From a virus, in IMG/VR virus record IMGVR_UViG_3300025543_000056, positions 1-44,080 of that record: 44,080 nucleotides of DNA; one strand, 5' to 3'. The notes under the pieces are model-generated. The model was given only the letters and a program-made list of their open reading frames with translations. It was not told the origin of the DNA and made no database searches. This document shows, one piece after another, positions 40,509-44,080 of the stretch (the stretch's first letter is position 1; each line of letters begins with the position of its first letter). The position numbers and the translations under genes were made by a program.

Positions 40509-41917
40509 TATCCAAACTCCGCTAAATTTTTTGAACACAAAGCATAAAAACCAGACGGCACAGCATACTCAAAGTTGCCATATCCGTTGGCATCGCTGTT
40601 GCCACTTGATATAGAAAGTAAAGTATAACCACCAAAATTACATTTCCAATGAATATTACTATAGCCAGTTACACCCATTGTTATAACATCAGTCCAATCA
40701 TCTCCAAGACTAGAAGTTGTGTTCCATGTAGCACCATTCGCAGGTGTGCCACTATTATCTGAGGACATCCAAGTGCCGTTTACAGAAAAATTTATTTTTC
40801 TATCATCCATGTTCAAACCAACACCAATAATGTCACTGGCACTATATGAAGCACCATAAAAATCACCAGTCCTATTTAGTAAAGCTCCATCTGACCCTCT
40901 TAAACCAACTGACCTATTTTGATTGCTACCTGCATAACCTAAATAATAACCACTATGGTCTTGTGGTATATAAGCATCTGCAACATCAACTATGCCGATA
41001 AAAGACGTGGTTGAATCACAACTGAACTCTGCATACCACTTACCTTTTGATACTGCTATTGATGCAACTGCTGTTTGATAATTACTGTTTATATAAAACT
41101 GTACTGCACCATTAGCTACATTTGTGCCTGATGCTTTAGGGTGTAATTGGTTAAAGGTTGCAAAATTGTTGGTTGGTGTGTCAGTCGCTTGATCTGCGGA
41201 TGAGATGTTGGTTTCAGTAAAGTCTGTACCACCATTAGCATCATTACCCATGTTAGAGGAATCTTTAAAATCTAAATATGCTCCATTAGTACCAAAAGTT
41301 AAACCACTTACATCTATAGGAATCCAAATACCTGTGTCACTATCAAACTCTCCTAAGTCTGTATGTGCAGCTTTAGTGTCATCTAAATAAACAAACTCAG
41401 ATAAATAACCACTCATGTCTGCATCTGCCGCAGCTCCTCCTTTACCTACATAAATATTAGTAGTCCAGTCAAATAATGCATTTTGTCCAGGCACTACAGA
41501 AACAGAAAATGATGTTTCCAAAACACCATTAACATAAATTTGTGTTCTTTCACTTGCTGTTGAAAGTCTTGTATCTACAAGAAAAGCAAAATGATACCAA
41601 GCATTAGTATCACGAAAAAGTCTATTGGTTTTATAACGCATAGCATATGCACCTTCCCATGAGTAAAACTCTAATTCATCAGAACTTGTAAATTGAATAA
41701 TAACTTCGTTGTTGCCACTTGCACCTGCTCCTACAAGTCTTTGTGCGCCTAAGGCTGTTCTTTTTAACCAAAAACTAATTGTAAAACAATCTCTGCTTTG
41801 ACTTGATAGAGATTTATGTAAACCTTCTGAAAGACCATCTTCAAATGCACAAGAGTTATCTACATCATACCCAGTAGAGACACTACCTCGATTAGCTGTT
41901 CTCTGTAGGGTTTCCAT
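40508..41917 (-). CDS. Tail protein with LamG and SPRY-like domains
   Basis: A 469-aa protein. Residues about 40-165 (FTISFWLKRTALGAQRLVG; WYHFAFLVDTRLST; TQIYVNGVLETSF) form a LamG/concanavalin-like fold, and about 290-400 (KGKWYAEFSCDSTTSFIGI; VGLNMDDRKINFSVNGTW) a SPRY-like domain. Such sandwich folds bind sugars or proteins at the host surface. It overlaps the next gene by one base. Confidence 0.75.
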   Translation of the reverse strand: METLQRTANRGSVSTGYDVDNSCAFEDGLSEGLHKSLSSQSRDCFTISFWLKRTALGAQRLVGAGASGNNEVIIQFTSSDELEFYSWEGAYAMRYKTNRLFRDTNAWYHFAFLVDTRLSTASERTQIYVNGVLETSFSVSVVPGQNALFDWTTNIYVGKGGAAADADMSGYLSEFVYLDDTKAAHTDLGEFDSDTGIWIPIDVSGLTFGTNGAYLDFKDSSNMGNDANGGTDFTETNISSADQATDTPTNNFATFNQLHPKASGTNVANGAVQFYINSNYQTAVASIAVSKGKWYAEFSCDSTTSFIGIVDVADAYIPQDHSGYYLGYAGSNQNRSVGLRGSDGALLNRTGDFYGASYSASDIIGVGLNMDDRKINFSVNGTWMSSDNSGTPANGATWNTTSSLGDDWTDVITMGVTGYSNIHWKCNFGGYTLLSISSGNSDANGYGNFEYAVPSGFYALCSKNLAEFG

Positions 41918-41918
41918 G

Positions 41919-42899
41919 TTAAGTTTGAGCCATATTTTGGCTTCTGCCTATTTCTTGCCATACAGAGCCATTGTATCTAAATGCAAATATATCTGTTTTA
42001 GAAGCGGTAGCTGTAACTGTAGGAGCTGTACTGGCAGCAAACTCGAATACTGTATTCCAAGCAACTGTCCTAGCTGTCCCACCTTGAGCTATCTCAATAC
42101 TAATAATAGCCCCCTCTACTGCATTACTTGGGGCTGATATGGTTGTGTTTTCAACTGTTACATAATATGCATTTGCTGCTGCTCGCGCATCCCAAGCTGT
42201 TGCGTTAGAGCTTGAGGTAATAGCTACTTGGCTAATGTTAGCTGAAGTAGAAGCTGTAACTTTTTTAGGCATTGTTACAAACTGATCCTCATCTACTGAG
42301 ATAGCTGGTGTTGTACCAACGGTTGAGCCTAGTCCTATAACTAAATCATCAGCACTATCATCTAATCCCACATAAAAATCTTGAGCGTTTCCATCAAAAA
42401 CTATTTTAGTATCTTCGGCTGTTGCATCACCAATAGTTAAGGTAGTTCCGTTAATTGATAAGCTATCTGTAACTGCTAAATCAGTAAATACATCTAATAC
42501 TGCTGCTCCACTTCCTGCTCCATCTAATTGAACTACTGCTACTTTTCCAGCAGCAATAGTTACGTTAGCTCCTGAGCCTTGCGAAATAATAATATTTTGC
42601 GATCCACTAGTAGCGTTTTCAATTATTTGCACACGCTTCATAGTGTTTGGACCAATCGTAATCGTACAAGCTGAGTCTAGCGTGCCTGTATATTTAAGAT
42701 ACATGGCTCGACCAGCATCTGCTGATCCATCTGCGACTGTAGTTGTATGAGTATCTGCGTTAGTGGTGATCGCTTCAGTACCTATACCAAGAGCTTCACC
42801 AATTAATTCTAAGTTAGTATTTGTAGAAGTACCCCAAGTTCCGCTTTCATCACCTGTAGCGATCTCTTTGAGTCTTAAATTATTTACATAAGTTGCCAT
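41919..42899 (-). CDS. Tail-fibre-like protein
   Basis: A 326-aa protein, MATYVNNLRLKEIATGDESG followed by WGTSTN, widely seen as the opening of marine phage tail-fibre or structural proteins. Middle and C-terminus are repetitive beta-strand segments (TTTVADGSADAGRAMYLKYT; SVWQEIGRSQNMAQT). It probably forms a trimeric fibre or adaptor. Role inferred. Confidence 0.65.
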   Translation of the reverse strand: MATYVNNLRLKEIATGDESGTWGTSTNTNLELIGEALGIGTEAITTNADTHTTTVADGSADAGRAMYLKYTGTLDSACTITIGPNTMKRVQIIENATSGSQNIIISQGSGANVTIAAGKVAVVQLDGAGSGAAVLDVFTDLAVTDSLSINGTTLTIGDATAEDTKIVFDGNAQDFYVGLDDSADDLVIGLGSTVGTTPAISVDEDQFVTMPKKVTASTSANISQVAITSSSNATAWDARAAANAYYVTVENTTISAPSNAVEGAIISIEIAQGGTARTVAWNTVFEFAASTAPTVTATASKTDIFAFRYNGSVWQEIGRSQNMAQT

Positions 42900-42953
42900 T
42901 TCTTACCTCTGAGCATTTATTATGCCATTTTAAATTGCTTATTGTATATTAAA

Positions 42954-43592
42954 TTATGCAGCTACGTCTGTCCAATTAGGCGTCTGAGATTCATCAATAT
43001 CTTGCCACTTAAACGGAGTGCCAAGTTCTCCTGTAGCTGATACACCTGTGATTGTAACATTAGCTTTACAATTAAAGGTTGGGTCTCCAACCAATCCAAC
43101 AGTATTACCAAATACATTTACCACAAATCTATTATCAGTTTGAGTAGTTGCAGTACCAAGGGCTGATGTTCCAGCTTGTCCTGTTGGTGTTTGATTGGCT
43201 TTAGCTGTAATGGTTGGAGTGCCTATAGCTCCAGTCCCTTCTTGACCAGTAACTGATACATTTGCTTCTGCATCTGGAACGATAGATCCAACTGCTGAAG
43301 TGCCAGCGACTCCACTAATACTTATGCTATTGTTTGATATGGTTGTAGCTGTACCTAAAGCAGATGCGCCTGCAAATCCATTTACTCCTACAACGCCACC
43401 AGCATCAACCGCTACGCCACCATTAGTAATTGTGGCAGATAAACCGCTAGGTGATACTTTTGCTTTTGCTACAACTGATACAGTACCTAGAGCAGATGTG
43501 GCCGCTGAAGGCGCTGAAAGAGTAACTGGGATGGGTTCGCCCCACGTGAGTTGGCCCCACGTGCCTCTACCCCAACCGTTAATGATAGCCAT
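42954..43592 (-). CDS. Virion protein with GTSALG-type repeats
   Basis: A 212-aa Gly/Ala-rich protein beginning INGWGRGTWGQLTWGEPIPV, followed by repeats (SALGTVSVVAKAKV; GASALGTATTISNN; GTSAVGSIVPDAEANV; GTGAIGTPTITAKANQ; GTSALGTATTQTDN). About six units of roughly 28 residues. Probably a fibrous, beta-rich tail component. Family seen in marine phages. Confidence 0.65.
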   Translation of the reverse strand: MAIINGWGRGTWGQLTWGEPIPVTLSAPSAATSALGTVSVVAKAKVSPSGLSATITNGGVAVDAGGVVGVNGFAGASALGTATTISNNSISISGVAGTSAVGSIVPDAEANVSVTGQEGTGAIGTPTITAKANQTPTGQAGTSALGTATTQTDNRFVVNVFGNTVGLVGDPTFNCKANVTITGVSATGELGTPFKWQDIDESQTPNWTDVAA

Positions 43593-43598
43593 TTAAGG

Positions 43599-44024
43599 CT
43601 AGGCGATTCTTATAATCGCTGTAGAAGCTGCTGCTGCTGGAAATACAATAGTAAAGTCTCCAGCGGTAGATGTTTTATCACCACCAAAGTCAATTGTTGC
43701 TACTGATTTGTTTGAATCGCTTGAGTTATAAATCATACATCCTCTAGCTGTTACCGTAGCTGTACTAAAAGTTAAATCAGCAAAATCAGTAAAAGCTGTA
43801 GTACCAGAACTTGTAGGTGCAACTTTAGTTAAAGTTCCTCCGCCTGAAGAATAATTAGTACCAGATGCTTGACCTGTAGTGGTGAAAGAAGTTGTGGTAG
43901 CTCCTAAAGTAGCTGATGAAGTATACAAAGCTAATTTAAAAGCATCTCCATTGGTAGCAAAGTTATGATTACCAAGCAAAAGCTCTTTTTTAAAGCTGGT
44001 TGTAAGTGTTGATGTAATTGCCAT
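43599..44024 (-). CDS. Small virion protein
   Basis: A 141-aa protein beginning LTTSFKKELLLGNHNFATNG; DAFKLALYTSSATLG follows, then Gly/Ser/Thr-rich beta-strands. This pattern is common in marine phage late operons. It is likely a structural tail or capsid-linked protein. The ribosome site is weak (AGGAAACTATAATATT). Confidence 0.65.
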   Translation of the reverse strand: MAITSTLTTSFKKELLLGNHNFATNGDAFKLALYTSSATLGATTTSFTTTGQASGTNYSSGGGTLTKVAPTSSGTTAFTDFADLTFSTATVTARGCMIYNSSDSNKSVATIDFGGDKTSTAGDFTIVFPAAAASTAIIRIA

Positions 44025-44028
44025 AATA

Positions 44029-44080
44029 TTATAGTTTCCTAATTAAATCGGCAGCCTCTTTTAAGCCTGCTTTATCTAAT
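44029..44080 (-). CDS. C-terminal end of a late gene cut by the window edge
   Basis: The last 16 codons before a stop read LDKAGLKEAADLIRKL. A helical, charged tail; too short to assign. It belongs to the same late operon and shows that the genome continues beyond this edge. Confidence 0.5.
   Translation of the reverse strand, partial: LDKAGLKEAADLIRKL

Noticed and set aside
1-44080. Complete circular genome
   Set aside because: Joining the ends would give TerL only about 130 residues, and portal and capsid genes are absent; the window is a part.
1-44080. tRNA genes
   Set aside because: No cloverleaf or T-loop sequence was noticed by eye; a dedicated search would be needed to exclude them.

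Overview
This window looks like most of an AT-rich tailed-phage genome, probably a marine podovirus-type phage. The evidence is a terminase large subunit running off the left edge, a far-separated terminase small subunit, a lysozyme/holin set, large internal-virion-like proteins, and several protein styles I recall from uncultured marine phages (Asn/Thr-repeat protein, NIDO-like secreted protein, LamG/SPRY tail proteins, 2OG-Fe(II) oxygenase). No portal, major capsid protein, DNA polymerase or RNA polymerase is visible. Genes are cut at both ends, so the missing head genes probably lie beyond the left and right edges.

Layout. (1) 1-2673, minus: TerL N-terminus, a 253-aa protein and a 519-aa virion-like protein with an EF-hand-type loop. 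(2) 2674-3416: gene-free region with a 10-bp-phased AAATA repeat array, C-rich direct repeats and a terminator. (3) 3417-6198, minus: two operons of small proteins, each ending in a hairpin/U-run terminator. (4) 6351-10125, plus: 15 small, mostly acidic overlapping genes. From about 8.5 kb on, nearly every gene junction carries the same nucleotide motif (consensus GGAGAACGAAGATGA). (5) 10122-12563, minus: TerS and small proteins, interrupted at 10918-11247 by nine copies of TGACAAAA around a very AT-rich core, an origin-like or packaging-site-like structure. (6) 12666-22633, plus: replication and recombination genes (HNH nuclease, SF2 helicase, RecE-like PD-(D/E)XK exonuclease, DUF3310-like protein, HTH regulator, Prim-Pol/DUF3987-like primase-helicase, a second PD-(D/E)XK candidate, Hjc-like nuclease). 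A two-gene minus-strand island within it encodes a Sak4-like ATPase and a DUF669-like protein. (7) 22630-44080, minus: one 21-kb late block running from tail/receptor-type proteins through a tail-fibre-assembly-like protein, SNase, secreted proteins, lysis genes, a tail-hub-like protein and a 2OG oxygenase to internal-virion-like proteins.

How it fits together. Divergent promoters near 6.3, 12.6 and 18.9 kb drive early operons outward. Genes within operons are coupled by ATGA/TAATG overlaps. The two convergent junctions (10.12 and 22.63 kb) share stop-codon bases and have no spacer. Replication probably relies on the Prim-Pol/helicase with a Sak4 + DUF669 + RecE-like recombination set. The most unusual features are the three non-coding repeat systems (3.2 kb, 8.5-10.1 kb junction repeats, 10.9-11.2 kb iterons) and a cluster of CCCGAC words in and near terS.
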